A stretch of 64,000 bases of DNA from NCBI GenBank assembly GCA_900759015.1, contig CAAEUE010000017.1, positions 61,821-125,820 of the forward strand. Reading direction: 5' to 3'. Source of the stretch: Clostridia bacterium. Lineage in GTDB: Bacteria; Bacillota; Clostridia; TANB77; CAG-508. Under the pieces are notes generated by a model. The model was not told where the DNA came from. It did not search any database and worked only from the letters and a program-made list of their open reading frames with translations. The position numbers and the translations under genes are program-made. Shown here in pieces: positions 51,169 to 61,122 of the stretch. Positions within the stretch are counted from its first letter, which is position 1, and each line of letters begins with the position of its first letter.

Positions 51169-51942
51169 ATGATAAATATCGATAATGCGAAAGAAGAATT
51201 TATTAGATATAGAAACTTATTTGATAAAGACAATGCAAATATAGAACGCAAATATATTCATACAATAAATGTAATGAATTTAAGTGAAACAATAGCTAAA
51301 AGTTTAAACTTAAACGAAGAAGAAATAAAACTTGCAAAACTTATTGCACTTTTACATGATATTGCAAGATTTGAAGAATATAAAGGTGTAAAAAAGGAAA
51401 CTACATTTGTAAATTTTGAAATATATGACCATGCAAGTAGAGGTGTAGAAATCTTAAAAGAAAATAATTTTATAAGAAAGTTTATACAAGAGAATAAATA
51501 TGATGATATAATATATGCAGCAATTAGAAATCATAATAAAAATAAGATAGAAGATAATTTAACAGAAGAAAAAATATTATATTGTAGAATTCTAAGAGAT
51601 GCAGACAAACTAGATATTTTAAGATTGTCAGCAACAACATATTGGAAAAATGAAACCGAAAAAGTAGAGACAGCGATAATAAATAAAGAAATGCTAACAG
51701 AATTTTGTAATCATCATACTATAGATACATCAAAGATAACTGAAAACACACAATTAGATAAGTTAGTAAAAGTTATTGCATTTATCTATGATTTACAATA
51801 TAAAAAAAGTTTTGAAATATTAAAAGAAAAAGATTATTTTAATAAAATAATTGATAGATTTGATTTTAAAGAAAATCAAACTAAACAAAGTATTTTAGAT
51901 ATGAAGAAAATTGGAAATGAATTTATAAATTCTAAGATATAA
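51169..51942 (+). CDS. HD-domain phosphohydrolase
   Basis: A 257-residue HD-superfamily metal-dependent phosphohydrolase. The metal ligands are in HTINVMN, LLHDIARFE (the HD pair, near residue 65), YDHASRG and RDADKLD. Substrate unknown; relatives cleave nucleotides or phosphodiesters. AAAGGAAG precedes the ATG, 12 bases after topB. Confidence 0.87.
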   Translation: MINIDNAKEEFIRYRNLFDKDNANIERKYIHTINVMNLSETIAKSLNLNEEEIKLAKLIALLHDIARFEEYKGVKKETTFVNFEIYDHASRGVEILKENNFIRKFIQENKYDDIIYAAIRNHNKNKIEDNLTEEKILYCRILRDADKLDILRLSATTYWKNETEKVETAIINKEMLTEFCNHHTIDTSKITENTQLDKLVKVIAFIYDLQYKKSFEILKEKDYFNKIIDRFDFKENQTKQSILDMKKIGNEFINSKI

Positions 51943-51956
51943 ATGGTGGTGATTAA

Positions 51957-52799
51957 ATGAAATTAGGATTAGCTATGTCTGGTGGAGGAATAAAAGGTGC
52001 TGCACATATAGGTGTAATACAGGCCTTGCAAGAAGAGAATATAAAAGTAGATATTGTAGGTGGTACAAGCATAGGAAGTATTGTGGCAGCTCTTTATGCA
52101 ATGGAATATACTCCAAACGAAATGCTTAAATTATTTAATTACTTTTCAAAGTTGATATTTAAAAATAGTGCAATGTATACAGATCCTAGAGGAAAAAAAT
52201 TGCTAAGTATACAAGCAGGCGGGTTGTATTCTGGAGAAAATATTGCATTTGCAATAGAAGAGGCAGGAAAATATAAAAAGATAAAAAAATTGAAAGATTT
52301 AAAAGTTCCAATAGTTATTCCAGCAGTTGATTTAAGAGATTCAGAAAAATATGTTTTTACAAATATGGAAAAAATTAATGATAAATATTTAAATAAAGCA
52401 GATATATCTGTAGCGGTAAGAGCAAGTTCATCATATCCAGCTATTTTTGCACCATGTATTTATAATAAACATAAATTTGTAGATGGTGGAATACTGGATA
52501 ATATACCTGTTGAAGAAGTTAAAAAAATAGGGGCAGATAAAGTTATTGCTGTAAGATTTAAATTAAATAAGACATCAAGAACAATCGGCTTAAGATCTAC
52601 TTTAAACAAAGCAATAGATATAATGTTTTCAAAGATTGAAGGAGAAGAAGTAAAAAAAGCAGATTATGTAATAGAAATCGATACACAAGATGTAAATCCG
52701 TTTGATTTTAAACAATCTAATAAATGTTATAAATATGGATATTTACAAGCGAAAAAGGAAATAGATAATATTAAAAAAATGATAAATAAGGAGGATTAA
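51957..52799 (+). CDS. Patatin-like phospholipase
   Basis: A 280-residue serine lipid hydrolase of the RssA/YlbK type. The oxyanion loop is SGGGIKGAAHIG, the nucleophile serine is in GGTSIGSIVAAL (about residue 41), and the catalytic aspartate is in FVDGGILDN. No signal peptide, so it acts on the inner membrane face or on cytoplasmic acyl substrates. TGGTGGTGA precedes the ATG. Confidence 0.9.
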   Translation: MKLGLAMSGGGIKGAAHIGVIQALQEENIKVDIVGGTSIGSIVAALYAMEYTPNEMLKLFNYFSKLIFKNSAMYTDPRGKKLLSIQAGGLYSGENIAFAIEEAGKYKKIKKLKDLKVPIVIPAVDLRDSEKYVFTNMEKINDKYLNKADISVAVRASSSYPAIFAPCIYNKHKFVDGGILDNIPVEEVKKIGADKVIAVRFKLNKTSRTIGLRSTLNKAIDIMFSKIEGEEVKKADYVIEIDTQDVNPFDFKQSNKCYKYGYLQAKKEIDNIKKMINKED

Positions 52800-52800
52800 T

Positions 52801-53991
52801 ATGGCAAAAGAAATTAATGAATATGTAAAATGGGTTGGAAAAACAGATTGGGAACTAAAAAAATTTCATGGAGATGAATATAACACAATAAATGGTTCAT
52901 CATATAATAGTTATTTAATAGAGGATGAAAAAGTTGTTTTAATAGATACAGCTTGGAAACCATTTGACGAAGAATTTGTAGAAAATTTAAAGAAAGAAAT
53001 CGATTTAAATAAAATAGATTATATAATTGCAAATCATGGAGAGGTAGATCATAGTGGAAGTTTGCCAAAACTTATGAAAGAAATACCAAATACACCAATT
53101 TATTGTACAGCAAATGGTGTTAAATCAATAAAAGGACAATACCATGAAGATTGGAATTTTGTAACTGTAAAAACAGGAGATACATTAAATATAGGAAAAC
53201 ATACACTAACATTTATAGAAGCTCCAATGCTTCACTGGCCAGATACAATGTTTACTTATATGGATAAAGAAAATATATTATTTAGTAATGATGCTTTTGG
53301 ACAACATATTGCATCAGAATATTTATATGCAGATGAAATAAATCCATGTGTTTTATATAGTGAGGCAATAAAATATTATGCGAATATTGTTGCACCATTT
53401 AGTATGATGGTAAAAAATAAAATAAATGAAATTTTAAAAATGAATATACCAATTAATATGATATGCCCAAGCCATGGACTTATTTGGAGAGAAAATCCAT
53501 CAGATATAATAAATAGATATTATAAATGGGCAGATAACTATTCAGAAAATCAAATTACAATATTATATGATACTATGTGGAATGATACTAGAAAAATGGC
53601 AGAAGCAATTGCTAAAGGAATAAAGGAAGCAAATAAAGAAATAGAAGTAAAAGTAATAAATACTGCAAAATCAGATAAAACAGAAATTGTAGCAGAAGTA
53701 TTTAAATCTAAAGAAATAGTTGTTGGTTCACCAACTGTAAATAATGGATATTTATATTCTATAGCAGGAATAATGGAAATGATTAAGGGGCTAAAATTAA
53801 AAACAAAAAAAGCTGCAGCATTTGGAAGCTATGGTTGGAGTGGTGAAGCAGTAAAATTGTTAAATGAAGAATTAAAAAAAGCTGGTTTTACACTTATCAA
53901 TGATGGATTCAGATGTATGTGGACACCAACGGAAGAAAATATTAAAGAATGTATAGATTTTGGTAAAGAAATAGCTAAAGCTTGCGAATAA
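52801..53991 (+). CDS. fprA: A-type flavoprotein FprA (diiron O2/NO reductase)
   Basis: A 396-residue protein with an N-terminal metallo-beta-lactamase diiron domain (NHGEVDHSGS metal motif near residue 80, then HWPDTM, SNDAFGQH and PSHGLIW) and a C-terminal flavodoxin domain from about 255 (TILYDTMWNDT for FMN phosphate, then GSPTVNNGYLYS). It reduces oxygen to water or NO to nitrous oxide, a defence enzyme of strict anaerobes. AAGGAGGA precedes the ATG; it abuts the patatin gene. Confidence 0.94.
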   Translation: MAKEINEYVKWVGKTDWELKKFHGDEYNTINGSSYNSYLIEDEKVVLIDTAWKPFDEEFVENLKKEIDLNKIDYIIANHGEVDHSGSLPKLMKEIPNTPIYCTANGVKSIKGQYHEDWNFVTVKTGDTLNIGKHTLTFIEAPMLHWPDTMFTYMDKENILFSNDAFGQHIASEYLYADEINPCVLYSEAIKYYANIVAPFSMMVKNKINEILKMNIPINMICPSHGLIWRENPSDIINRYYKWADNYSENQITILYDTMWNDTRKMAEAIAKGIKEANKEIEVKVINTAKSDKTEIVAEVFKSKEIVVGSPTVNNGYLYSIAGIMEMIKGLKLKTKKAAAFGSYGWSGEAVKLLNEELKKAGFTLINDGFRCMWTPTEENIKECIDFGKEIAKACE

Positions 53992-54092
53992 ATTATTTTT
54001 TGATATATTACAAGAAAAAGCTACAATATACACCTTTTGTAACTAGAAAACATAATATATAGCAAAAGCGTTATGAAAGGTGGTATATGATT

Positions 54093-55373
54093 ATGCAAAG
54101 TTACATAGTAAATGGTGGGGAAAAAATAGAAGGAGAAATAAAATCTTCTGGATCTAAAAATTCTTCACTACCAATATTAGCTGCAACTATTTTAAATAAA
54201 GGCAAGACAGTCTTAAAAAATGTACCAGATATTCATGATACCAAGATTATGTTTGATATTATGAGATTATTAGGATGTAAAATAAACCAAGAAAAAAATA
54301 AAATTATAATAGATTCTAGCAATATAGATAATTATGAAATTCCTGATGAATTAATGAGACAAATGAGATCATCTGTAATTTTGGCGGGAGCAATATTAAG
54401 TAGAGTAAAGAAAGCAACATTTTCATATCCAGGTGGGTGTGATATAGGTGCTAGGCCAATTGATTTACATTTAAAGGCATTTAAAGATTTAGGAATAACT
54501 ATAAAAGAAGAAAATGGAGAAATATTTTGCGATTCTAGCAACATGGTAGCTGGCACAATTACATTAGATTTCCCAAGTGTAGGAGCAACAGAAAATATAA
54601 TATTGGCAGCAGCACTTTCAAATAAAGTAATATATATAAAAAATGCAGCTATGGAACCAGAGATAGTGGACTTACAAAATTATATAAATAAACTAGGTGG
54701 CTCTGTTTCTGGAGCAGGAACAAAGGATATAAAGATCGTTGGCGTAGAAAAGTTAGAAGCAAATATAGAGTATGAAATAATGCCAGATAGAATAGAAATA
54801 GGTACTTTATTATGTGCAGCAGCCATTACAAATGGAAATATAACTATTAAAAACGTTAGAATAGAACATATTATTCCAATTGTATATAAATTAGAGGAAA
54901 TGGGATGTGAAATTAACCTTAAAGAAAAAGAAATTAATTTAATATCAAAAAATAGATTAAAATCATGCAATTTAAAAACAATGCCATATCCCGGTTTCCC
55001 AACAGATATGCAGCCGATAATAGCAAGCTGTTTAGGAGTAGCTAAAGGAACGTCCATTATAGTAGAAAATATATTCGAAAATAGATACAAGTATTTGTCT
55101 GAATTAAAAAGAATGGGAACTAGAGTAACAATAGAAGGAAGAACAGCTATAATAAAAGGAATAAAAAGGTATAATGCTGCAAAAGTAGAAGCAACAGATT
55201 TAAGAGGAGGAGCATCATTGGTATTAGCGGCATTAAATGCAAAAGGAAAAACTGTTATATCTAATATAGGATATATTTTACGTGGATATGAAAATATAGA
55301 TGAAAAATTACGAAGATTAGGGGCAAATATATACGTAGGAGAAGGTGAAATAATTGAAAAAGAAAAAAAATAA
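54093..55373 (+). CDS. murA: UDP-GlcNAc enolpyruvyl transferase MurA
   Basis: First committed enzyme of peptidoglycan synthesis. It has an inside-out barrel of about 426 residues; GSKNSSLPILAA marks the N-terminus. The loop cysteine, target of fosfomycin, is present in YPGGCDIGARPIDLH (near residue 116). ATG 54093 is preferred to ATG 54087 because AAGGTGG then has a nine-base spacing. It overlaps ftsQ by 20 bases, so the pair is coupled. Confidence 0.95.
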   Translation: MQSYIVNGGEKIEGEIKSSGSKNSSLPILAATILNKGKTVLKNVPDIHDTKIMFDIMRLLGCKINQEKNKIIIDSSNIDNYEIPDELMRQMRSSVILAGAILSRVKKATFSYPGGCDIGARPIDLHLKAFKDLGITIKEENGEIFCDSSNMVAGTITLDFPSVGATENIILAAALSNKVIYIKNAAMEPEIVDLQNYINKLGGSVSGAGTKDIKIVGVEKLEANIEYEIMPDRIEIGTLLCAAAITNGNITIKNVRIEHIIPIVYKLEEMGCEINLKEKEINLISKNRLKSCNLKTMPYPGFPTDMQPIIASCLGVAKGTSIIVENIFENRYKYLSELKRMGTRVTIEGRTAIIKGIKRYNAAKVEATDLRGGASLVLAALNAKGKTVISNIGYILRGYENIDEKLRRLGANIYVGEGEIIEKEKK

Positions 55374-56484
55374 TGAATTAGATTTTTATTATTTAAGTAA
55401 AGACAATAAGAATAAAAGGGTGCAGAATAAAAAGAAGCACCCTAAAAAGAAACTAAAAAAGGTAAATCCGGAACCTATGAATGATGATATGTTCAATATA
55501 GATAATGAAATAGTTATAGGAGTTACTGTATTACCACCTAAAAATGGCAAGAGCAGTAAAAAAAATCAGCCAAAAACGAAAGTTAAGAAACCAAAAAATA
55601 AAAAACAAAATGTTAGACAACAAAGTAAGTTTGATGTAACCGATAAAGAGCCTAACAAAGTTCGTCCAGCACAAAAAGGACAAGCCAAAAAAAATAAGAC
55701 TGTAAAACGTATTCCATATGAGGAAGAAAGAAAAAGAAGACAAAAAAGAGAAAAAAGATTTAGAATATTAAAAATTATATTGAAAATATTACTTCTTTTT
55801 GCAATAATTATAGGAATATTACTATTTTTGTTTATTTCACCAGTATTTAATATTAAAAAGATAAATGTACAAGGAAACAGTAAAATCAATACAGAAGAAA
55901 TAGAAAGTTTATCAAAAATAAATATGAATGAAAATATATTTAGATTTTCCTCTAGACAAATTGAAGAAAATGTAAAAGAAAATGCGTATATAGATACAGT
56001 AGAAGTGAAAAGGAAAATTCCTAATACTGTAGAAATTATTGTAACAGAAAGAGAAACGAAATATCAATTAGAATATGGAAATGCTTTTGTTTATATAGAC
56101 GGAAACGGAAATATATTAGAAATATCAAATGAAAATGCAAATCTTCCTATAATTAGAGGATATTCAACAGTTCAAGAGAATATAAAGGTAGGAAATAAAT
56201 TAGAAGATAAAGATTGTAATAAATTATTAACTGTAGAAAAATTTTTGAGGGCAGCAAAAAGTAATGAGATTTATGATATAATTACATACATAGATATTTC
56301 GAATGATAAAGATTATAAAATTGAGTTACCTTCAAAAGGTAAAGTGGCTTACTTGGGTGATGACACAAATATAAATGATAAAATTTTAACGTTAAAAGAG
56401 ATATTAACTAGAGAAGAGGGCAAAAACGGACAAATATTTATTAATGATTCAAATAAGATGCCATACTTTAGAGAAAATGTATAA
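55354..56484 (+). CDS. ftsQ: Cell division protein FtsQ/DivIB
   Basis: A bitopic membrane protein of 376 residues. The cytoplasmic arm (about 140 residues) is very basic and low-complexity (PKTKVKKPKNKKQ); a membrane helix (about 142-163) follows; the extracellular POTRA domain begins VFNIKKINVQGNSKIN, and the beta domain follows (EITVTERE-like VEIIVTERETKYQLEYG). It stabilises FtsL/DivIC at the septum. The start is TTG 55354 after AGGAGAAGGTG, inside murA. The basic arm is longer than usual. Confidence 0.9.
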   Translation: MKKKKNNELDFYYLSKDNKNKRVQNKKKHPKKKLKKVNPEPMNDDMFNIDNEIVIGVTVLPPKNGKSSKKNQPKTKVKKPKNKKQNVRQQSKFDVTDKEPNKVRPAQKGQAKKNKTVKRIPYEEERKRRQKREKRFRILKIILKILLLFAIIIGILLFLFISPVFNIKKINVQGNSKINTEEIESLSKINMNENIFRFSSRQIEENVKENAYIDTVEVKRKIPNTVEIIVTERETKYQLEYGNAFVYIDGNGNILEISNENANLPIIRGYSTVQENIKVGNKLEDKDCNKLLTVEKFLRAAKSNEIYDIITYIDISNDKDYKIELPSKGKVAYLGDDTNINDKILTLKEILTREEGKNGQIFINDSNKMPYFRENV

Positions 56485-56496
56485 AGGAGGTTTATT

Positions 56497-57237
56497 TTGA
56501 AAATCAAATATAACAAAAAGAATTTAAGTATAAGTATAGTAATAGGCATATTATGCATATTATTAACATCTGGAATAGTAGTTCAAATTAGAACCGTTCA
56601 AAACAATATTAGTATTTCTAATCCAGATTATGCAAATAACGATTTAAGAGATGAAGTTTTAAAGAGTAAAGAGAGATATGATAATGCATTTACCGAGTTA
56701 GAAAAGGTAAATAAAGAACTAGAGAAATACAGAAATAAAGTTACAGAGAATGATAGTAGTGCTGCAGAAAAACAAGAAAAATTAAATAGAGATAATGCAA
56801 TATTGGGCTTAACTGATGTTACTGGTGAAGGTGTTATAGTAACTTTAGATGATAATAAAAATGCTAGTGTTTCTTCTGTAAGTTCTGGAGACGATATTAG
56901 TAATTATTTAGTACATGAGATTGATTTATTAAAAATTGTAAATGAATTAAAAAATGCAGGTGCAATAGCAATATCAATTAATGACCAAAGAATTATACCA
57001 ACTACATCAATTAATTGTGCTGGAAATATAACAAGAGTAAATGGAGAAATTGTTGGTACTCCTTTTGTTATAAAAGCAGTTGGTGGCAGCTTTGATACAT
57101 TAGAAAGACCTGGAGGATACATAGATTGGTTAAGAGAAGACTATGGAATAGATATTACAGTAAAACCACAAAGTAATGTTACAGTAGAAAAATATAATGG
57201 AGTTATAAATTTCAAATATGCACAAGAAGCAAAATAG
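56497..57237 (+). CDS. DUF881 family protein (first of tandem pair)
   Basis: A 246-residue protein with an N-terminal membrane helix (about residues 9-29), a coiled-coil stalk (LKSKERYDNAFTELEKVNKE) and a C-terminal extracellular DUF881 domain (GEGVIVTLDDNK; LKIVNELKNAGAIAISINDQR). Function unknown, but the family sits next to sbp and division genes across Firmicutes and Actinobacteria. TTG start with AAAGGAGG upstream. Confidence 0.9.
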   Translation: MKIKYNKKNLSISIVIGILCILLTSGIVVQIRTVQNNISISNPDYANNDLRDEVLKSKERYDNAFTELEKVNKELEKYRNKVTENDSSAAEKQEKLNRDNAILGLTDVTGEGVIVTLDDNKNASVSSVSSGDDISNYLVHEIDLLKIVNELKNAGAIAISINDQRIIPTTSINCAGNITRVNGEIVGTPFVIKAVGGSFDTLERPGGYIDWLREDYGIDITVKPQSNVTVEKYNGVINFKYAQEAK

Positions 57238-57252
57238 GAGGTGAAAATAGTC

Positions 57253-57951
57253 TTGAAAGAAATTAAAAAGGGAAAAATTACGATGACAATAATAATTGGA
57301 ATAATGTGTTTTATTCTAGTATATGTAATGTTTATGCAATTTAAAGTTGTTAGTGAAACAGATATTACTTCTTTAACAACAAAAAGAGAAAGTGAATTAA
57401 GAGAAGAATTATCTACATGGCAAAGTAGATATGAAGATACTGCTAATCAATTAGAACAAGCTAGAACTAATTTAGAAGAATATAAAAATAAAATAGATGA
57501 TACTCAGGCTTCTTCTGAATTGTTAGACAAAGAATTACAGCAAGCTGAATTATATTTAGGAAAAACAGATGTAGAGGGTGCAGGTATTATAATTAATTTA
57601 TCAGATGGTTCATCTAATATAATTGCTGAAGATTTAATAAGTTTAATGAATGAGTTAAAAACAGCAGAGGCAGAAGCAATATCAGTTAATGGACAAAGAG
57701 TGACTAATTTGACAGAATTTGCTGATGTAGATTCTTACATAGTGGTTAATGGGACAAGATTATCTTCACCTTATACAATACAAGTAATTGGAAATCAAAA
57801 ATATCTAGAAAGTGGTATTACTGCTAAAGGTGGTTTTTCTGATGATATGACATCAAATGGAAAAAATATATCAATTACAGAAGATAATAATATTAAAATT
57901 TTAAAATATGATGGTGATTTCGAAATAGATGATGGAATTACTATAGATTAA
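57253..57951 (+). CDS. DUF881 family protein (second of tandem pair)
   Basis: A paralogue of the preceding gene, about 232 residues, with the same layout: membrane helix (about 10-28), coiled-coil stalk (RYEDTANQLEQARTNLEEYK) and DUF881 domain (GAGIIINLSDGS; LMNELKTAEAEAISVNGQRV). I use TTG 57253 because GTG 57241 lies within the ribosome site TAGGAGGTG. The tandem arrangement is common in clostridia. Confidence 0.9.
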   Translation: MKEIKKGKITMTIIIGIMCFILVYVMFMQFKVVSETDITSLTTKRESELREELSTWQSRYEDTANQLEQARTNLEEYKNKIDDTQASSELLDKELQQAELYLGKTDVEGAGIIINLSDGSSNIIAEDLISLMNELKTAEAEAISVNGQRVTNLTEFADVDSYIVVNGTRLSSPYTIQVIGNQKYLESGITAKGGFSDDMTSNGKNISITEDNNIKILKYDGDFEIDDGITID

Positions 57952-57967
57952 AAGAGGAGGAATTAAA

Positions 57968-58351
57968 TTGGTTTTAATCGCAATATTAGTTGGTTGTATA
58001 ATTGGTGCAATTTTAGGTTTTAATTCACCATTAATACCATATTCAGTTTCAGGTTATTTGGCGATAGGGATAATGGCAGCATTAGATTCTGTATTTGGAG
58101 GAATAAAATCTGTAGTACAAAAAAATTTTGATATGAGGGTTTTTGTTTCAGGTTTTTTTATAAATAGTATTACTGCAGTTTTGTTAACATATTTAGGAAA
58201 TAAATTAAATGTCGATATTTCTTTGGCTGCTATCATTGTTTTTGTTGGTAGAATCTTTATTGATTTAGCTATAATACGTAGATATTATATTGAAAAATGG
58301 ACTAATTGGATGGAAAAAACAAAAAAAGAAAAACAAATTAAAAAAGCATAA
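57968..58351 (+). CDS. sbp: Small basic protein Sbp (DUF1290)
   Basis: A 127-residue membrane protein with three or four helices, beginning GCIIGAILGFNSPLIPYSVS and containing GYLAIGIMAALDSVFGGIKS, the family signature; the tail is basic. Function not established; always near ftsA/ftsZ in this group. TTG start after AGAGGAGGAA. Last gene of the murA unit. Confidence 0.92.
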   Translation: MVLIAILVGCIIGAILGFNSPLIPYSVSGYLAIGIMAALDSVFGGIKSVVQKNFDMRVFVSGFFINSITAVLLTYLGNKLNVDISLAAIIVFVGRIFIDLAIIRRYYIEKWTNWMEKTKKEKQIKKA

Positions 58352-58408
58352 TTTGAGAAAAAACAATAAATTATAGAAGGATAACTTAAAAATAAATAGA
58401 ATATTAAT

Positions 58409-58430
58409 AAAAGGACATTAGTCCTTTTTA
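58409..58430 (+). terminator. Intrinsic terminator after sbp
   Basis: AAAAGGAC pairs with GTCCTTTT (58409-58428), loop of four, short T-run. Confidence 0.8.
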
Positions 58431-58524
58431 TAATTATCGTTTTATAGCGAAAAATGTCAAAATTGATAATATTTTTTTGTTACACCATTATTACAAAAAG
58501 GTTACAAAAATATAACAACAACTA

Positions 58525-58553
58525 TTGACATTTTATTTAAAATATAATATTCT
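58525..58553 (+). promoter_or_regulatory. Probable ftsA-ftsZ promoter
   Basis: TTGACA (58525-58530), a 17-base spacer, TATTCT (58548-58553). A TATAAT lies inside the spacer at a non-functional distance, so the -10 is uncertain. Confidence 0.45.
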
Positions 58554-58593
58554 ATCACTAGTTAAGAGATAAGTAAATTGGAGGAGACCTAAC

Positions 58594-59823
58594 TTGGCAA
58601 TAGGAGATATAATCGTTGGAATAGATATTGGAACTTCTAAGATTGCAGCAGTTGTGGGAGAGGTAAATAATTTTAATCAAATCGAAATTATTTGCAGTAG
58701 TTCCTATAAGTGTTCAGGAATAAAGAAAACAAAAATTATAAACGAAGAAGAAGTTTCAAATAGTTTAATAAAGGTATTGGACAAAATAGAAGATGAATCA
58801 GGATTAAGAGTAAACTCTGCATATGTTACTATTCCTGGTAAATATACAACAATAGTACAAAATAGTATTACAAAAGAAGCAAGAGATAAATATTCAGGAA
58901 TATCACTAAGAGATGTACAAACAGCAATTATGCAAGTTAAAGATATAGATATTCCAGAAGGAAAAGTCTCAATAGATATAGTTCCAGACAAATTTATTTT
59001 AGATACTGGTAAAGTTACAGAAGATCCAGTTGGAAGTTTAAGTTCAAGTTTTACATTAAAAGCTCAAATTATATTAGCAGATAAAGAATATGTAAGACAA
59101 ATATCATCTATATTTAAAAAAGCAGGAATAGATGTAGATGGTTTAGTACCAACGACATTGGCTCAAAGAAATTTGATTTTGGATAATAATGAATTGCATG
59201 ATAATGTAATGATATTAGATATGGGAGCAGGGAATACAGATATAGGTGTATTTGAGGCTTCTTCATATGTTTATACTAATACAATTCCACTTGGAGGTAA
59301 TAGTATTACAAATGATATATCATTAGTATTAAATATTTCAGAAGAAGAAGCAGATAAATTAAAGAAACAATATGGACTAGCATTAAAATCTTTTATAGAT
59401 AATGATAATGATATATTATTAAATACTTTTAAAGGAGAAAATAGAAATAAGACTATAAAAAGCTCTGAACTTATAGAAATAATAGAAGCAAGAATTGAAG
59501 AAATCTTTTCTTTAGTAAATAAGGACATAACTAATCAAGGAATAAAATCAAGAATAAATAATGTAATCTTAACTGGCCAAGGAATCATAAATATAAATAA
59601 ATGTGATGTGGCTGGAAAAATCAATTTAAATATACCAGTAAAAATAGCTTCAGGAAGATTAATAGGTACAGTAAAACCAACTTTTAGAGTTGCATATGCT
59701 TTGGTTAGATATATAGCATCAAGACCATTTACTAAAACTGTATCAAGTAGTATAGATACAAAATCAGAAGAAGGATTTTTTAAAACATTATTAGAGAGAA
59801 TAAAAGAATTTTTTTATTCTTAA
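58594..59823 (+). CDS. ftsA: Cell division protein FtsA
   Basis: A 409-residue actin-like ATPase that anchors FtsZ to the membrane. Phosphate-binding GIDIGTSKIAAVVGE is at the N-terminus, with the SHS2 1C domain after it, then ILDMGAGNTDIGVFE (phosphate 2). The C-terminal amphipathic membrane-targeting helix is FFKTLLERIKEFFYS. The start is TTG 58594 after TTGGAGGAGA. ftsZ follows. Confidence 0.95.
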   Translation: MAIGDIIVGIDIGTSKIAAVVGEVNNFNQIEIICSSSYKCSGIKKTKIINEEEVSNSLIKVLDKIEDESGLRVNSAYVTIPGKYTTIVQNSITKEARDKYSGISLRDVQTAIMQVKDIDIPEGKVSIDIVPDKFILDTGKVTEDPVGSLSSSFTLKAQIILADKEYVRQISSIFKKAGIDVDGLVPTTLAQRNLILDNNELHDNVMILDMGAGNTDIGVFEASSYVYTNTIPLGGNSITNDISLVLNISEEEADKLKKQYGLALKSFIDNDNDILLNTFKGENRNKTIKSSELIEIIEARIEEIFSLVNKDITNQGIKSRINNVILTGQGIININKCDVAGKINLNIPVKIASGRLIGTVKPTFRVAYALVRYIASRPFTKTVSSSIDTKSEEGFFKTLLERIKEFFYS

Positions 59824-59870
59824 AAATTGTTAATAAATAAAAATAAAATAGATTGGGAGGAAAGAACTGT

Positions 59871-60977
59871 ATGATGGACTTTGACGAAAATGAAAAAATG
59901 TTAGATGGAACAGCTACTATTAAAGTAATAGGTGTAGGTGGAGCTGGAAATAATGCAGTAAATAGAATGGTAGATTGTGGAATAAGAGGAGTTGAATTTA
60001 TAGCAGTTAACACAGATAGACAAGCTCTTCAAATGTCTAAAGCAGGAACTAAAATTCAAATAGGAGAAAAAATAACAAGAGGTTTAGGAGCAGGAGCTAA
60101 TCCAGATATTGGTGCTCAATCAGCAGAAGAAAGTAAATCAGAAATATCAGAAGCTTTAAGGGGAGCAGATATGGTATTTGTTACTGCCGGAATGGGTGGT
60201 GGAACAGGAACTGGTGCAGCACCTATAGTTGCAGGAATAGCGAAAGAAATGGGAATATTAACAATTGGTGTTGTTACAAAACCATTTACATTTGAAGGCA
60301 AAAAGAGATTATCTCAAGCTGATAGAGGTATAGAAAGTTTAAAATCAAAAGTAGATACATTAGTAGTTATACCAAATGATAAATTATTACAAATAATAGA
60401 TAGAAAGACATCTATTGTTGAAGCTTTCAGAATGGCTGACGAAATATTAAGACAAGGTGTTCAAGGTATTTCAGACTTAATTGCTGTTCCTGGTCTTGTA
60501 AACTTAGATTTTGCTGATGTAAAAACAATAATGTTAAATACAGGTATGGCACATATGGGTATTGGTAGAGCATCAGGAGAAAATAGAGCAGAAGATGCTG
60601 CAAAACAAGCAACAGAAAGTCCATTATTAGAAACATCAATAGAAGGTGCAAGAGGTGTTATTATAAATATTACAGGTGGACCAGATTTAGGATTACATGA
60701 AGTTAACACAGCAGCAGAATTAGTACAAAGAAGTGTTGACCCAGAAGCTAATATTATTTTTGGTGCAGTTATAGATCCTGACATGAAAGATGAAATTGTA
60801 ATTACAGTAATAGCTACAGAATTTGAAAAAGAAAAGAACATGCCTAATATGAATGTAGATAGTTTAGTTTCTAAGGCTTGGGACAAAAAAGTAAGTTCAA
60901 TTCCAACAAGTTCTGATAGTAATTCAAATTCAAATGATTTAGATATACCATCTTTTTTAAGAAAGAAACAAAAATAA
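59871..60977 (+). CDS. ftsZ: Cell division protein FtsZ
   Basis: A tubulin-like GTPase forming the Z ring, about 368 residues. GVGGAGNNAVNRM, the tubulin signature GGGTGTGAAPIVA (near residue 105) and NVDFADVKT-like NLDFADVKTIM are present. A short serine/asparagine-rich linker leads to the conserved C-terminal peptide DLDIPSFLRKKQK that binds FtsA. I use ATG 59871, with GGGAGGAAAG upstream; a second ATG follows at once. Confidence 0.97.
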   Translation: MMDFDENEKMLDGTATIKVIGVGGAGNNAVNRMVDCGIRGVEFIAVNTDRQALQMSKAGTKIQIGEKITRGLGAGANPDIGAQSAEESKSEISEALRGADMVFVTAGMGGGTGTGAAPIVAGIAKEMGILTIGVVTKPFTFEGKKRLSQADRGIESLKSKVDTLVVIPNDKLLQIIDRKTSIVEAFRMADEILRQGVQGISDLIAVPGLVNLDFADVKTIMLNTGMAHMGIGRASGENRAEDAAKQATESPLLETSIEGARGVIINITGGPDLGLHEVNTAAELVQRSVDPEANIIFGAVIDPDMKDEIVITVIATEFEKEKNMPNMNVDSLVSKAWDKKVSSIPTSSDSNSNSNDLDIPSFLRKKQK

Positions 60978-61019
60978 ACTGATTTATGTCAAAAACTAAA
61001 TATAAAAAATAATTTATAA

Positions 61020-61058
61020 AAAGAAATAATCGAAAGTAGTAGATTATTTCTTTTTTTC
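61020..61058 (+). terminator. Intrinsic terminator after ftsZ
   Basis: AAAGAAATAATC (61020-61031) pairs with GATTATTTCTTT (61042-61053), then T residues. Confidence 0.88.
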
Positions 61059-61122
61059 GCCCCTAAGAAATGACATACTTTTGAAAATAAAAGTATTAAA
61101 ATATCTTCCAGAGGTGGACATA